DNA from: Streptomyces sp. NBC_01571
GTDB lineage: Bacteria > Actinomycetota > Actinomycetes > Streptomycetales > Streptomycetaceae
NCBI RefSeq assembly: GCF_026339875.1
Contig: NZ_JAPEPZ010000001.1
Location: 4,650,001 to 4,714,000 of the forward strand
Direction of reading: 5' to 3'
Length of the DNA stretch: 64,000 nucleotides
Part shown: positions 51,742-58,475 of the stretch, in pieces
How the letters are laid out: the number at the start of each line of letters is the position of its first letter
Position numbering within the stretch: the stretch's first letter is position 1
The notes under the pieces: model-generated
The model's database searches: none
What the model saw: the letters and a program-made list of their open reading frames with translations, nothing else
Told to the model about the DNA's origin: nothing
Position numbers and translations under genes: made by a program

Positions 51742-51900
51742 TCAGTGGAGGATGGCCGCGACAAGCGCGGTGATGGCGAGGATGGCGGCGCCGGTGGCCG
51801 TGACCGGGAGGACGGCGTGGGGCGCTGTGCGGGCGAGGGCGGCGAGCGCGCTGATGGCGCTCGCCGCGTAGGCCGCGCCGACGACGACGGTCACGGGCAT
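51742..51900 (-). CDS. Tiny membrane protein
   Basis: A 52-residue protein with two hydrophobic helices (AYAASAISALAALARTAP; AAILAITALVAAIL). It starts two bases after the DUF2637 gene stop and uses an AGGGGGG site inside that gene. Its placement in a tightly spaced membrane-protein run supports it as real; too small for family assignment. Confidence 0.65.
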   Translation of the reverse strand: MPVTVVVGAAYAASAISALAALARTAPHAVLPVTATGAAILAITALVAAILH

Positions 51901-51902
51901 CG

Positions 51903-52907
51903 TTAGGCCCCCCTGGCGAAGGGGGACGAGGAGGGCAGGCCTTCAAGGTGGGGCTCGTACCGCTCGACCTCGGCGCGCAGGACTCCGCGGATCGTCCCGT
52001 CGGACGCCTCGGGGTGGCCTGCGGCAATGATCGCGGCGCGCATGGCTGCGGTGCCGGGGCGAGTCGGCGGAACCGTGTCGTACAGCGCGCGGATCACTGC
52101 GCATCGCGGGTCGCTGTACTGGATCGGTGCGGGGTCCTGCGCGGGTACGGGCGCCTGCGAGGCCGCAGGCCGGGCGACGATCGGCAGCTGGCGCGCGCCG
52201 ACCGGGACAACGGGCGGCCGCGGCGCGGGCCTGCGCGCGGGCGGAGGAGGCGGCGGGGTCGGCGAGCTGGGCAGGGCCGGCGGCGCGGGCGGGGCCGTCA
52301 CGGGCGTCATGACGGGGGGCGTCACCAGGGCGTCAGGAACCCTGTCGACGCTGGTCACGGCCGTCACAGGCGGAGTGACGGTGTCCAGGGTCTCCAGCCG
52401 GGCCCTCACCGCTGTCCGCAGCTTCTGCCACGACAGTGCAGGGAACATCACCCAGGCCAGCAGGGGGATGTACGGCATGCGCTCCGCGACCAGGCCGCGG
52501 GCGGCGCGCTGTTCGTCCCTCACGTCCCGGCGGTGCAGCTCGAAGAGCAGCTCCACGGCGAGAGAGATGCTGGCGAGGCCGATGCCGCCCACGGTGCCGC
52601 CGAGCTCGACGCCTTCCGACCAGTTCAGGACTCCGGAGACGGAGACGAAGCCGAAGACGGCGAGGCGCGGGAGACCGGACGGGGTGCCGCGCATGATGGC
52701 GCGCTCGGCGTAGACGGCGCAGATGAGCCCGGCGAGGTCGAACATCAAGGACAGGGTCCAGGCCAGCCATTCGACCATGCCCCAGCCCATGAGCTTGCCG
52801 CTGATGGACCAGGCTGCGGCGGCAAGCATCATCAGCAGGACGATGGCCCAGGCGCCGCGGACGCTGCCTCCGAGGCGGCGGCCGGCGCCGACGGGTGGGG
52901 TGCTCAA
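51903..52907 (-). CDS. DUF2637-type membrane protein
   Basis: A 334-residue protein. Four N-terminal spans (WAIVLLMMLAAAAWSISGKL; MVEWLAWTLSLMFDLAGLI; LAVFGFVSVSGVLNW; IGLASISLAVELLFEL) match the DUF2637 family of Streptomyces conjugative elements. A Pro-rich linker and a C-terminal winged-helix-like domain (CAVIRALYDTVPPTRPGTAA; GTIRGVLRAEVERYEPH) follow. The start is TTG 52907, preceded by AAGGAG. In such elements these genes lie beside replication and spread functions; here they lie in a tailed-phage genome. Confidence 0.78.
   Translation of the reverse strand: MSTPPVGAGRRLGGSVRGAWAIVLLMMLAAAAWSISGKLMGWGMVEWLAWTLSLMFDLAGLICAVYAERAIMRGTPSGLPRLAVFGFVSVSGVLNWSEGVELGGTVGGIGLASISLAVELLFELHRRDVRDEQRAARGLVAERMPYIPLLAWVMFPALSWQKLRTAVRARLETLDTVTPPVTAVTSVDRVPDALVTPPVMTPVTAPPAPPALPSSPTPPPPPPARRPAPRPPVVPVGARQLPIVARPAASQAPVPAQDPAPIQYSDPRCAVIRALYDTVPPTRPGTAAMRAAIIAAGHPEASDGTIRGVLRAEVERYEPHLEGLPSSSPFARGA
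52302..52318. repeat. Dispersed palindrome copy
   Basis: GGGCGTCATGACGGGGG in the Pro-rich linker of the DUF2637 gene, next to several CGTCAC/GTGACG half-site-like elements. Confidence 0.55.
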
Positions 52908-52968
52908 GGGGGCTCCTTGGGAGGAAGGGCCGCCCCGCGGATGGTGGGGCGGGGGCGGCCCGGTGCGG

Positions 52969-53046
52969 TCAGATGCCGCGGACGATCGCGAAGATCAGCG
53001 CGGCGATGGACGCGAAGATGCCGAGGGCGTAGAGGAAGCGCTCCAT
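52969..53046 (-). CDS. 25-residue membrane peptide
   Basis: A single hydrophobic helix (YALGIFASIAALIFAIVRG) after MERFL. The ATG at 53046 overlaps the preceding stop as TGATG and GGAGG stands eight bases upstream, so it is translated with the row of small genes. It could be a membrane-active or complex-stabilising peptide. Confidence 0.55.
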   Translation of the reverse strand: MERFLYALGIFASIAALIFAIVRGI

Positions 53047-53237
53047 CAGCGGCCCCTCCAGGTCCAGACGCTCGTGCCGGTGCGGGCGCGGTCCTTCGCT
53101 TCCCAGTCGTCGGCCTCGGACTGTGCGGCGCGGGCGCCGGTGGTCCGGGAGCGACGGAAGCGACTGGCGTCTCCGGTGACGGTGACGCCGGCGGCTGGGT
53201 AGCTGCGGCTGCTCTGGCTCCGCGAGAAGAGGCCCAT
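53046..53237 (-). CDS. Small basic phage protein
   Basis: A 63-residue protein, Ser/Arg-rich (GLFSRSQSSRSYPAAGVTVT; ADDWEAKDRARTGTSVWTW). The ATG at 53237 follows GGAGG at six bases and overlaps the previous stop as TGATG. Family unknown. Confidence 0.55.
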   Translation of the reverse strand: MGLFSRSQSSRSYPAAGVTVTGDASRFRRSRTTGARAAQSEADDWEAKDRARTGTSVWTWRGR

Positions 53238-53338
53238 CAGCAGCCTCCACACAGGGTCAGGGCGAGGTTGGCGAGGGACAGCGCGAGGGCGAGGACGGCG
53301 AGGATCGGGACGATGTGGCGCCCGGGCGGGCGGCTCAC
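53237..53338 (-). CDS. 33-residue membrane peptide
   Basis: Begins SRPPGRHIVPILAVLALAL and ends LTLCGGC; one hydrophobic helix with two terminal Cys. The GTG at 53338 overlaps the upstream stop as GTGA, and its own stop overlaps the next ATG as TGATG. Coupling on both sides is the main evidence. Confidence 0.55.
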   Translation of the reverse strand: MSRPPGRHIVPILAVLALALSLANLALTLCGGC

Positions 53339-53676
53339 GCGGTCGCGTCCGGGGCGTCCTGGCTGCCGGTCTCTCCGGCGGCGGTCCGCTTGAGTTCGGC
53401 GAGCCACTGTTCGGGGGTGCGGTAGCGGACCGGGGCGGCCGACTTCTTGCGGAGGTACTCGGCCTCCCAGTGCATGTCGGTGGAGTCGTCGCCGAGGACG
53501 TCGTGGATCGCCAGCTGGACCAGGTGCATGCGCTCGGCTGCGACGCTCTGGTGGCGGGAGAGGTCTTCGAGGGTGCCGGCCGGGCCGGGGAGGGTGACAG
53601 CCTGGCGGATCGCGACGAGGAGGTCGCGGATGGGGGCGGGGATCTCGCCTTCGGTGGTTTGCGTCGGCTCGGTCAC
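53335..53676 (-). CDS. Helical phage hypothetical protein
   Basis: A 113-residue protein (IPAPIRDLLVAIRQAVTLPG; RMHLVQLAIHDVLGDDSTDM; RYRTPEQWLAELKRTAAGET). The GTG at 53676 overlaps the previous stop as GTGA. Family unknown. Confidence 0.6.
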   Translation of the reverse strand: MTEPTQTTEGEIPAPIRDLLVAIRQAVTLPGPAGTLEDLSRHQSVAAERMHLVQLAIHDVLGDDSTDMHWEAEYLRKKSAAPVRYRTPEQWLAELKRTAAGETGSQDAPDATA

Positions 53677-53828
53677 GTGGTCACCGTCGGGCGCGGGAAG
53701 GGGTGCGCGGCGAGGTGCTTGGTGAGGGCGCGGCCGGCGGCGGCCTGGGCGGGGTGGCGGAGGACACCGCAGAGGCGGCAGGTCGTGGGGTGGTGCTTCG
53801 GGTGGGGCTGGTGGATAGGCTCTGGCAC
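53673..53828 (-). CDS. Small zinc-finger-like protein, first gene of a coupled operon
   Basis: A 51-residue protein containing CRLCGVLRHPAQAAAGRALT followed by KHLAAH, a CxxC...H...H pattern. The GTG at 53828 has AGGAG at good spacing. It opens the leftward row of five translationally coupled small genes (53828 down to 52969). Confidence 0.62.
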   Translation of the reverse strand: MPEPIHQPHPKHHPTTCRLCGVLRHPAQAAAGRALTKHLAAHPFPRPTVTT

Positions 53829-53862
53829 GGTCGTTTCTCCTGGTAGCTCAGGGGATCTGACT

Positions 53863-53896
53863 GGCCCCGGCGGGAGTTGCTGCTCCCGCCGGGGCC
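53863..53896. terminator. Perfect 14-bp hairpin in a divergent promoter region
   Basis: The arms 53863-53876 and 53883-53896 are fully complementary with a 6-nt loop, followed on the plus strand by TTCTCGTTG. It may insulate the divergent operons. Confidence 0.6.
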
Positions 53897-53925
53897 GTTC
53901 TCGTTGTCGCGATGCCAGACTGGCA

Positions 53926-53952
53926 GAACCTCTTTACAACGTCAAGAGGTTC
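53926..53952. promoter_or_regulatory. 9-bp inverted repeat before a rightward HTH gene
   Basis: GAACCTCTT and AAGAGGTTC separated by nine bases lie 16 bases upstream of the GTG at 53968, just before its GGAGG site. A candidate autoregulatory operator, or a translational hairpin. Confidence 0.5.
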
Positions 53953-53967
53953 AGGGAGGATGTTGCC

Positions 53968-54390
53968 GTGCCCAAGAGCCCAGAGGGGAGCCCGCGCTTG
54001 ATGACCGTCACCGAGATCGCGGCCGAGCACGGGGTCAGCCGGCAGACGGTGCACACGCACCGGAAGCGAGGCGCCTTCCCGAAGCCTGTCGAGGGCGAGG
54101 GCAGCACTCGGCCCCGTTGGCGCGAGGGCGATGTCGCGGACTTCTTCGCGAAGAACCCGCCGACACCTGGGAAGCGGACGGACCTCCCCGCCAAGCAGCA
54201 AGGAGACACGGCAGTGAGCGAACAGCAGACCAGCAGCCTGACCCGCGAAGACGTCGAGGCGTGCGAGCAGCTGCACGCAACGGCTGACCTGATCGAGGCC
54301 CGGTGGCCGGGCACCCACCCGACGCTGGTCCGGGATCTGCGCGACCTCGTTGACACGATCAGCGAGGAGGCGGGGGCGACCGATGGATGA
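53968..54390 (+). CDS. AlpA/MerR-type HTH regulator, opposite strand
   Basis: A 140-residue protein. The helix-turn-helix (MTVTEIAAEHGVSRQTVHTH RKRGAFP) lies near residues 12-38 and ends with PRWREGDVADFFAKNP, typical of excisionase-like proteins. The C-terminal half is helical (VEACEQLHATADLIEARWPG). The GTG at 53968 follows GGGAGG; ATG 54001 is the alternative. It overlaps the DUF6221-like gene by eight bases. Likely a regulator of the divergent operons or of excision. Confidence 0.72.
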   Translation: MPKSPEGSPRLMTVTEIAAEHGVSRQTVHTHRKRGAFPKPVEGEGSTRPRWREGDVADFFAKNPPTPGKRTDLPAKQQGDTAVSEQQTSSLTREDVEACEQLHATADLIEARWPGTHPTLVRDLRDLVDTISEEAGATDG

Positions 54391-54778
54391 GCTGATCGAG
54401 TGGTACGGCGCGCAGCTCGACGAGGACGAGCGGATCGCCAACGAGGCGGGTGGCCAGCGCGGGCAATGGCGGCTCGCGACACCGCTCGATGATGCGGAGC
54501 TGGGAGACGCGAGCTGGCTGCGCCCGCCGTATCTGAGGCACGTCGAACGGCATGATCCGGCCCGGGTGCTGCGCGAGGTCGAGGCGAAGCGGCAGATCCT
54601 CGCCCTGCACGTCCCGACCCCGCACCAGGACGAGGGCGACATGTGGCCGGGATGCACGACCTGCTCATGGCGGGATGAGATGGAAGCCTTGCGAGTCCGG
54701 TACCCGTGCAAAACGGTCCGCCTGCTCGCCCTGCCCTACGCGGACCGTCCTGGCTACCGCGAGGAGTGGCGTCCGTGA
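54383..54778 (+). CDS. DUF6221-like protein
   Basis: A 131-residue protein. DELIEWYGAQLDEDERIANE at the N-terminus, RHDPARVLREVEAKRQILAL in the middle and TVRLLALPYADRPGYREEW at the end match the DUF6221 proteins common in Streptomyces genomes and prophages. Function unknown. Coupled to the HTH gene; a terminator follows at 54813. Confidence 0.75.
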   Translation: MDELIEWYGAQLDEDERIANEAGGQRGQWRLATPLDDAELGDASWLRPPYLRHVERHDPARVLREVEAKRQILALHVPTPHQDEGDMWPGCTTCSWRDEMEALRVRYPCKTVRLLALPYADRPGYREEWRP

Positions 54779-54812
54779 GCGACATCGCCTAGGGCGACGC
54801 TCCGGATGCGAT

Positions 54813-54842
54813 GAAGCCCTGGCTGGGTGCGGCCGGGGCTTC
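54813..54842 (+). terminator. Terminator after the HTH-DUF6221 pair
   Basis: GAAGCCC and GGGCTTC arms with GGC/GCC inner pairs, followed by TGTCGTGTG. Confidence 0.6.
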
Positions 54843-54885
54843 TGTCGTGTGGTGAGGGGTGTCGTGACGCCTTACTATCGAACGC

Positions 54886-55317
54886 ATGAGCGATTTGCCT
54901 CCGGATCCGCAGCGACTCCGTGCGATCCTGGCGCACCTCGACCAGCAGCTCGCCTCCCAGGCGACCGTGGCCACCTACCTCCAGCTCCAGCGGGACGCCG
55001 TCCGCCGCGCCCTGGCCGCGGCCGAGCGCCCGACCCGGGCACCCGTCCGGCACGGGCGACAGGAGCGGCGGGCGCAGCGGACGGCCGAGCCGCCGGCGTC
55101 GAAGCTGCGCCCGGGCACGTACATGCTGGAACCGAAGCTCGGCCCGCAGCACCCGCGCGCGCCGTACATCCACGTCGGCGGCTGCCCCATGACGCAGCGA
55201 GACCCGAGCCCCTGCACCCCCGAAGAAGCGCGCCTGGCGCTCACGCAGTCGACGGTCGGTGCCGAGCCGTGCGATTTCTGCAGGCCCGACACCGCCCTCG
55301 GCATCGACGTGGCGTGA
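54886..55317 (+). CDS. DUF6233-like protein
   Basis: A 143-residue protein with an N-terminal helical pair (LRAILAHLDQQLASQATVAT; LQLQRDAVRRALAAAERP) and a C-terminal part with PYIHVGGCPM and CDFCRPDTALG, as in DUF6233 proteins of Streptomyces. The Cys residues may bind zinc. It is transcribed rightwards with the HTH/DUF6221 pair but separated from it by a terminator. Function unknown. Confidence 0.75.
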   Translation: MSDLPPDPQRLRAILAHLDQQLASQATVATYLQLQRDAVRRALAAAERPTRAPVRHGRQERRAQRTAEPPASKLRPGTYMLEPKLGPQHPRAPYIHVGGCPMTQRDPSPCTPEEARLALTQSTVGAEPCDFCRPDTALGIDVA

Positions 55318-55323
55318 CGTTCG

Positions 55324-55599
55324 TCAGGGGCGCGCCCGCCGGCGGCGCGCACGACGCTTCCGGAACGCCTTGAAGATCAGAACCCCCCAGCCGCCGATCA
55401 GCGTGCCGAAGCACACGGATGCCGTCGTGAGGGGGCCGTTGCCGTGGAGAGCCCAGTACGCGACTCCCGTGTAGCACGTGGCCGCGACGCCCCATGCGAG
55501 GATCGCGAGGCTGAGAAGGACGCGTTCGTCGCGGCGCCGGTACTGGTCCAGGTCCTCGGCCATGGCCGTGACCTGTCGTTCGGTGTACGTCTCACACAT
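55324..55599 (-). CDS. Small two-span membrane protein
   Basis: A 91-residue protein with two membrane spans (LLSLAILAWGVAATCYTGVA; ASVCFGTLIGGWGVLIFKAF) and a strongly basic C-terminal tail (RKRRARRRRARP). ATG 55599 or an internal Met after 12 residues. Convergent with the DUF6233-like gene, seven bases apart. Confidence 0.6.
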   Translation of the reverse strand: MCETYTERQVTAMAEDLDQYRRRDERVLLSLAILAWGVAATCYTGVAYWALHGNGPLTTASVCFGTLIGGWGVLIFKAFRKRRARRRRARP

Positions 55600-55717
55600 G
55601 ACGACCTCGCCCGAGGTCGTCGTTGACGTAGTCGTGAGGGTCGCTGGGATGGGTTCGCTTCCCGGATTCGCGCCGGGCGAACGTGATGAGGATCGCGCCC
55701 GAAGACGCGTAATCCAC
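55592..55717 (-). CDS. Possible very small phage protein
   Basis: 41 residues from the GTG at 55717 (DYASSGAILITFARRESGKR), overlapping the following membrane-protein start by eight bases. The overlap supports coupling, but there is no clear ribosome site. Confidence 0.35.
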   Translation of the reverse strand: MDYASSGAILITFARRESGKRTHPSDPHDYVNDDLGRGRHV

Positions 55718-55779
55718 CGCAGCGCCTTGTGTACTGTCCAATGTGGGTCCGGTTCTGTGATCGCGGAATGTGGCCCACC

Positions 55780-55822
55780 AGGGCCCGCCGGCGTGACCTC
55801 TCACAGTTCACCGGCGGGCCCT
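55780..55822 (-). terminator. Long hairpin
   Basis: The 11-bp arms GGGCCCGCCGG (55781-55791) and CCGGCGGGCCC (55811-55821) with some inner GTGA/TCAC pairing. It ends a leftward transcript entering from about 56.1 kb. Confidence 0.65.
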
Positions 55823-56101
55823 TGCGGTTCCATGAATGTTCCTGCGCACACCTGCCTCAATGCCAACTCGAACCGCCTGTTTGAGATGCTTCACACACTG
55901 CTTCCAAGTCGGGCATTTCGGCACAGAGTTGACGCTGTGTCGGATTTCATAGACGACCGAGTGGGAATCACCGCAGCTCAGCAACACTTTCGGGCAACAA
56001 CCGCGTCGAACTCCTGCCCGGACGTGCGGAGTTGGTGAAAGCCTGCTGCTGGGCTGCAGGTGAGGGAGCGTTCGTGCGTGCAGATCACCACGGGACTTCA
56101 C
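55808..56101 (-). CDS. Possible gene in a lower-GC segment
   Basis: 97 residues if read from 56101, Cys-rich and basic (CCPKVLLSCGDSHSVVYEIR; VPKCPTWKQCVKHLKQAVRV). The segment is visibly poorer in GC than its neighbours and its stop codon falls inside the terminator stem. It could be a recently acquired gene or an AT-richer regulatory region (55.6-56.1 kb). Start and coding status are uncertain. Confidence 0.3.
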   Translation of the reverse strand: MKSRGDLHARTLPHLQPSSRLSPTPHVRAGVRRGCCPKVLLSCGDSHSVVYEIRHSVNSVPKCPTWKQCVKHLKQAVRVGIEAGVRRNIHGTARARR

Positions 56102-56122
56102 TGATGAGCAGGGCGCCGTCCG

Positions 56123-56827
56123 TCAGTCCGTTTCGTCAGATCGTTCCGTCCAGGTCCGTCCGCAGCCGCGGCATCGCACGGTCGGGGTCTGGCCGTCGCC
56201 TCCCTCGATGCGCAGCTGGCCGCGGCAGTTCGGGCACGGGCGCTCCAGGGCCTGCGTCTGCCGGGCCATGTCCAGGGCGTGGTCGATCTGGCCCGCGGCC
56301 CATCGGGCGGCCGTGGCGATGGCGTCCTGGTGGAGGCCGGTGAGCTTGGCGAACGGGCCCGGGGCCCCGTCATGACGGGCCAGGAGCCAGGCCGCGGCGA
56401 ACGGCGCGCTCCGCCGGCGAGGGTCGGTGTACGACCAGCGGCGGGCGTCGGCCTCGTCCTTGAGGATCAGCGTCCGCAGCGCCAGGGCGACGTCGTCTCC
56501 GGGGCCGGCTACCCGCACCCTGCTGGGGGTGGGGTCCCGCTGCACGTGGCTGGCGATGATGTCGGCCCCGTCGACCAGGCGCTGGTCGATGGCGGTCATG
56601 GTGTCGAGGATGGCGATGCGGAGGGGGGCGGTGGTGGCGCCGAGCTGGTCGGGGCTGCGCTCGAGCGCGCGCTGTTCCCAGGCGTCTTCGTCGGCCTGGA
56701 GGTGGTCGTGGAGTCGGGCGATGCCCATGACGGGGGGCCAGGTGTCGGCCTGGCTGGTGGCGAGGGCGGTCTGGAGGTCGGTCCAGTGGTTGAGGACGGT
56801 GTGCAGGTGGTTGGCGGTGGTGGTCAT
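56123..56827 (-). CDS. Phage protein with C-terminal zinc ribbon
   Basis: A 234-residue protein. A long helical N-terminal region (LNHWTDLQTALATSQADTWP; ILDTMTAIDQRLVDGADIIA) is followed by CPNCRGQLRIEGGDGQTPTV and CRGCGRTW, a four-Cys zinc ribbon. The ATG at 56827 follows AGGAG. Such proteins are frequent in Streptomyces phage early regions; DNA or RNA binding is likely but unproven. A strong dispersed palindrome lies inside the gene at 56364-56381. Confidence 0.68.
   Translation of the reverse strand: MTTTANHLHTVLNHWTDLQTALATSQADTWPPVMGIARLHDHLQADEDAWEQRALERSPDQLGATTAPLRIAILDTMTAIDQRLVDGADIIASHVQRDPTPSRVRVAGPGDDVALALRTLILKDEADARRWSYTDPRRRSAPFAAAWLLARHDGAPGPFAKLTGLHQDAIATAARWAAGQIDHALDMARQTQALERPCPNCRGQLRIEGGDGQTPTVRCRGCGRTWTERSDETD
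56364..56381. repeat. Dispersed palindrome copy inside a coding region
   Basis: GCCCCGTCATGACGGGCC; here read in a frame giving RHDGAP, unlike other copies that encode PVMTG. Confidence 0.7.
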
Positions 56828-56919
56828 CGCGGCTCCTGGGGCGTGCGGGGGCGTACGGTGATCAACACCGGGGGGCGCGCTTCGTCCGGCCAGACTGTGA
56901 GCGCGCCCCTACGTGCTGC

Positions 56920-57270
56920 TCAGGGACGGCCGCTGTGCCAGGGCAGGGCGAGGCCGTCGCCCGCGGCGCGCGGTACGAGGTGCAGGTGCAGGTGGAACAC
57001 GGACTGCGTGGCTTCCCGACCGCGCGAGGTGATCAGGTTCATGGGCCGGTCCATCCGCCGCATGAGCTGCGCAGCGTGCAGCATCGCGTCGGCCGACACC
57101 TCAGGGACGCTGGCGAAGTCGCGGACGTGGCGCTTCGGAATCACGAGGGTGTGGCCGTCGACCACGGGGCGGAGCGGGACGATGGCGATCACGTCGGACC
57201 ACTCGTGGACGACGGTTGCGGGGGCGCGTCCGGCTGCGATCTCGCAGAACGGGCAGGGTTCTTCGGGCAC
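56920..57270 (-). CDS. HIT-family nucleotide-binding protein
   Basis: A 116-residue histidine-triad protein. CPFCEIAAGRAPATVVHEWS at the N-terminus carries the Zn-type CxxC, and the active-site triad is SVFHLHLHLVPR near the C-terminus. Members hydrolyse AMP-linked or dinucleoside polyphosphate substrates. The GTG at 57270 follows GGAGG. A phage-encoded HIT protein may adjust nucleotide metabolism during infection; the substrate is not known. Confidence 0.88.
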   Translation of the reverse strand: MPEEPCPFCEIAAGRAPATVVHEWSDVIAIVPLRPVVDGHTLVIPKRHVRDFASVPEVSADAMLHAAQLMRRMDRPMNLITSRGREATQSVFHLHLHLVPRAAGDGLALPWHSGRP

Positions 57271-57271
57271 G

Positions 57272-57493
57272 TCAGTCCTCCCAGGTGATGCCGTTGTTGG
57301 CGAAGGCGCGGACGATCGCCGGGTCGTCGAGGAAGAGCTGGAGCGAGTCGAGCTCGGTGTCCCAGTCCTCGCTCTGGAGGTTGGCGATCAGGTCGCCGAG
57401 GACCTTCTCTTTCATCTCGTCGGTGGCGCCGGCCTCGATGAGGGAGCGGGCGACGGGGTCGAAGAACGTGAGTCCTGCGCTGCCGAATCCCAT
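57272..57493 (-). CDS. Small acidic phage protein
   Basis: A 73-residue protein (GLTFFDPVARSLIEAGATDE; TELDSLQLFLDDPAIVRAFA) from the ATG at 57493, preceded by AAGGAG. It ends one base before the HIT start region, so the two are probably co-translated. Family unknown. Confidence 0.62.
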   Translation of the reverse strand: MGFGSAGLTFFDPVARSLIEAGATDEMKEKVLGDLIANLQSEDWDTELDSLQLFLDDPAIVRAFANNGITWED

Positions 57494-57495
57494 GG

Positions 57496-57834
57496 TCAAC
57501 GGCTCCTTCGTGCGGGTCCGTACGGTGACTGCCAGGCGGGCCGGTCCCGCCGGGTGACGGGTCGGCCCTGCTCGTCGATGAGGCCGGCCTGGCGGAGCGC
57601 GCAGCCGTACGCCTCAATGCCGCGCGCCGCGGCCTCGACGATGGGTCGGGCGGCCTCGACGTAGGCCTTGGCGAACTGGACGTAGGCCTCGCGCAGCGGC
57701 CGCGTCTCCTCGACGAACAGCTCAAGGGGTGTGGGCACCTGCTCGGGCTCCTCGGCGTGCAGCTGGACTGAGGTGATGCCGGGCACCTCGCGCCACTCGC
57801 CGTCGTCGCCGAGGACCTCCAGGCGGGCCGTCAT
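57496..57834 (-). CDS. Phage hypothetical protein
   Basis: A 112-residue protein with a beta-rich start (TARLEVLGDDGEWREVPGIT) and a helical rest (AYVQFAKAYVEAARPIVEAA). The ATG overlaps the upstream stop as ATGA. Family unknown. Confidence 0.62.
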   Translation of the reverse strand: MTARLEVLGDDGEWREVPGITSVQLHAEEPEQVPTPLELFVEETRPLREAYVQFAKAYVEAARPIVEAAARGIEAYGCALRQAGLIDEQGRPVTRRDRPAWQSPYGPARRSR

Positions 57835-58229
57835 GACTGATCTTTCGGGACCGGGCCGTTGATGGCCGTGCAGAGTTCGAGGAGGCGGGCGTCCCACCAG
57901 CGCGCCATGGACGTGCCGAGCGGCGGCGGTCCGGCCTTCACCCACCGCTCGTACAACTCAGAGACGCGCCGTACGTCAGCCGTGACCGTGCCGATCGGGC
58001 ACTCGGGGTGCGGGTGGACCTCCTCGCCCTGCTCCTCGTAGCAGTAGCCGCAGGCGAGGAGGCGGGCCTCGGGGATGGGGATGCTGAGGTCGCGGGTGCC
58101 CTGAAGGATCCAGTCGGGGCCCGTCGTGACGGGCTTGACGGCCGTCACCGCGTCGGCGATGCGCCGGGCCTGCGCGGTGAGTGCCTCGGTGGCGCGGACG
58201 ATGGCTCTGGTGTCCTGGGACAGGCTCAC
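57831..58229 (-). CDS. Phage hypothetical protein with CxxC motif
   Basis: A 132-residue protein. The helical start (IVRATEALTAQARRIADAVT) is followed by LLACGYCYEEQGEEVHPHPE with a Cys, a potential metal site, and a conserved-looking YERWVKAGPPPLGTSMARWW. The GTG at 58229 overlaps the upstream stop as GTGA. Contains a strong dispersed palindrome at 58119-58134. Confidence 0.62.
   Translation of the reverse strand: MSLSQDTRAIVRATEALTAQARRIADAVTAVKPVTTGPDWILQGTRDLSIPIPEARLLACGYCYEEQGEEVHPHPECPIGTVTADVRRVSELYERWVKAGPPPLGTSMARWWDARLLELCTAINGPVPKDQS
58119..58134. repeat. Dispersed palindrome copy
   Basis: GCCCGTCGTGACGGGC inside the gene ending at 57831; reads PVTTG in that frame. Confidence 0.7.
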
Positions 58230-58363
58230 GTGGTGCTCCAGAGGGTGTCGGTGCGGGCTCGGATGGCGCGCGCGGCGGCCGCGGCGGCGACGACCAGGGC
58301 GCCGATGCCGAGGCCAGCGAGCACGAGGTAGAGGGCGGTCCAGCCGTCGATGTCGTAGGTCAT
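58226..58363 (-). CDS. 45-residue membrane protein
   Basis: One membrane span (ALYLVLAGLGIGALVVAAAA) between short hydrophilic ends. The ATG overlaps the previous stop as ATGA and its own stop overlaps the next GTG as GTGA. Confidence 0.62.
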   Translation of the reverse strand: MTYDIDGWTALYLVLAGLGIGALVVAAAAAARAIRARTDTLWSTT

Positions 58364-58467
58364 GAGAGCTTCTTCCGGGTGCAGTGGCGGGCGCCTTCGC
58401 CGTGGTGGCAGCAGAGGAGGCCGGCGAGGGCGATGACGGTGGCGACGTACGCGACGACGACCGTCAT
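58360..58467 (-). CDS. 35-residue membrane peptide with Cys/His cluster
   Basis: One hydrophobic helix (VVVAYVATVIALAGLL) followed by CCHHGEGARHCTRKK. The ATG at 58467 overlaps the previous stop as ATGA within a dispersed palindrome. Coupling on both sides supports translation. Confidence 0.6.
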   Translation of the reverse strand: MTVVVAYVATVIALAGLLCCHHGEGARHCTRKKLS

Positions 58468-58475
58468 GACGGGCC
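58459..58475. repeat. Dispersed palindrome copy at a coupled start
   Basis: GACCGTCATGACGGGCC spans the ATGA stop/start overlap of two early genes. Confidence 0.65.

Noticed and set aside
53840..53900. tRNA-like text (GGTAGCTCAGGGGATCTG followed by a GC hairpin)
   Set aside because: It resembles a D-arm by eye only. There is no T-arm, anticodon stem or acceptor pairing; the hairpin is a simple perfect stem.
54781..54795. Mini frame GTGAGCGACATCGCCTAG overlapping the DUF6221-like stop
   Set aside because: Five codons only; likely chance.
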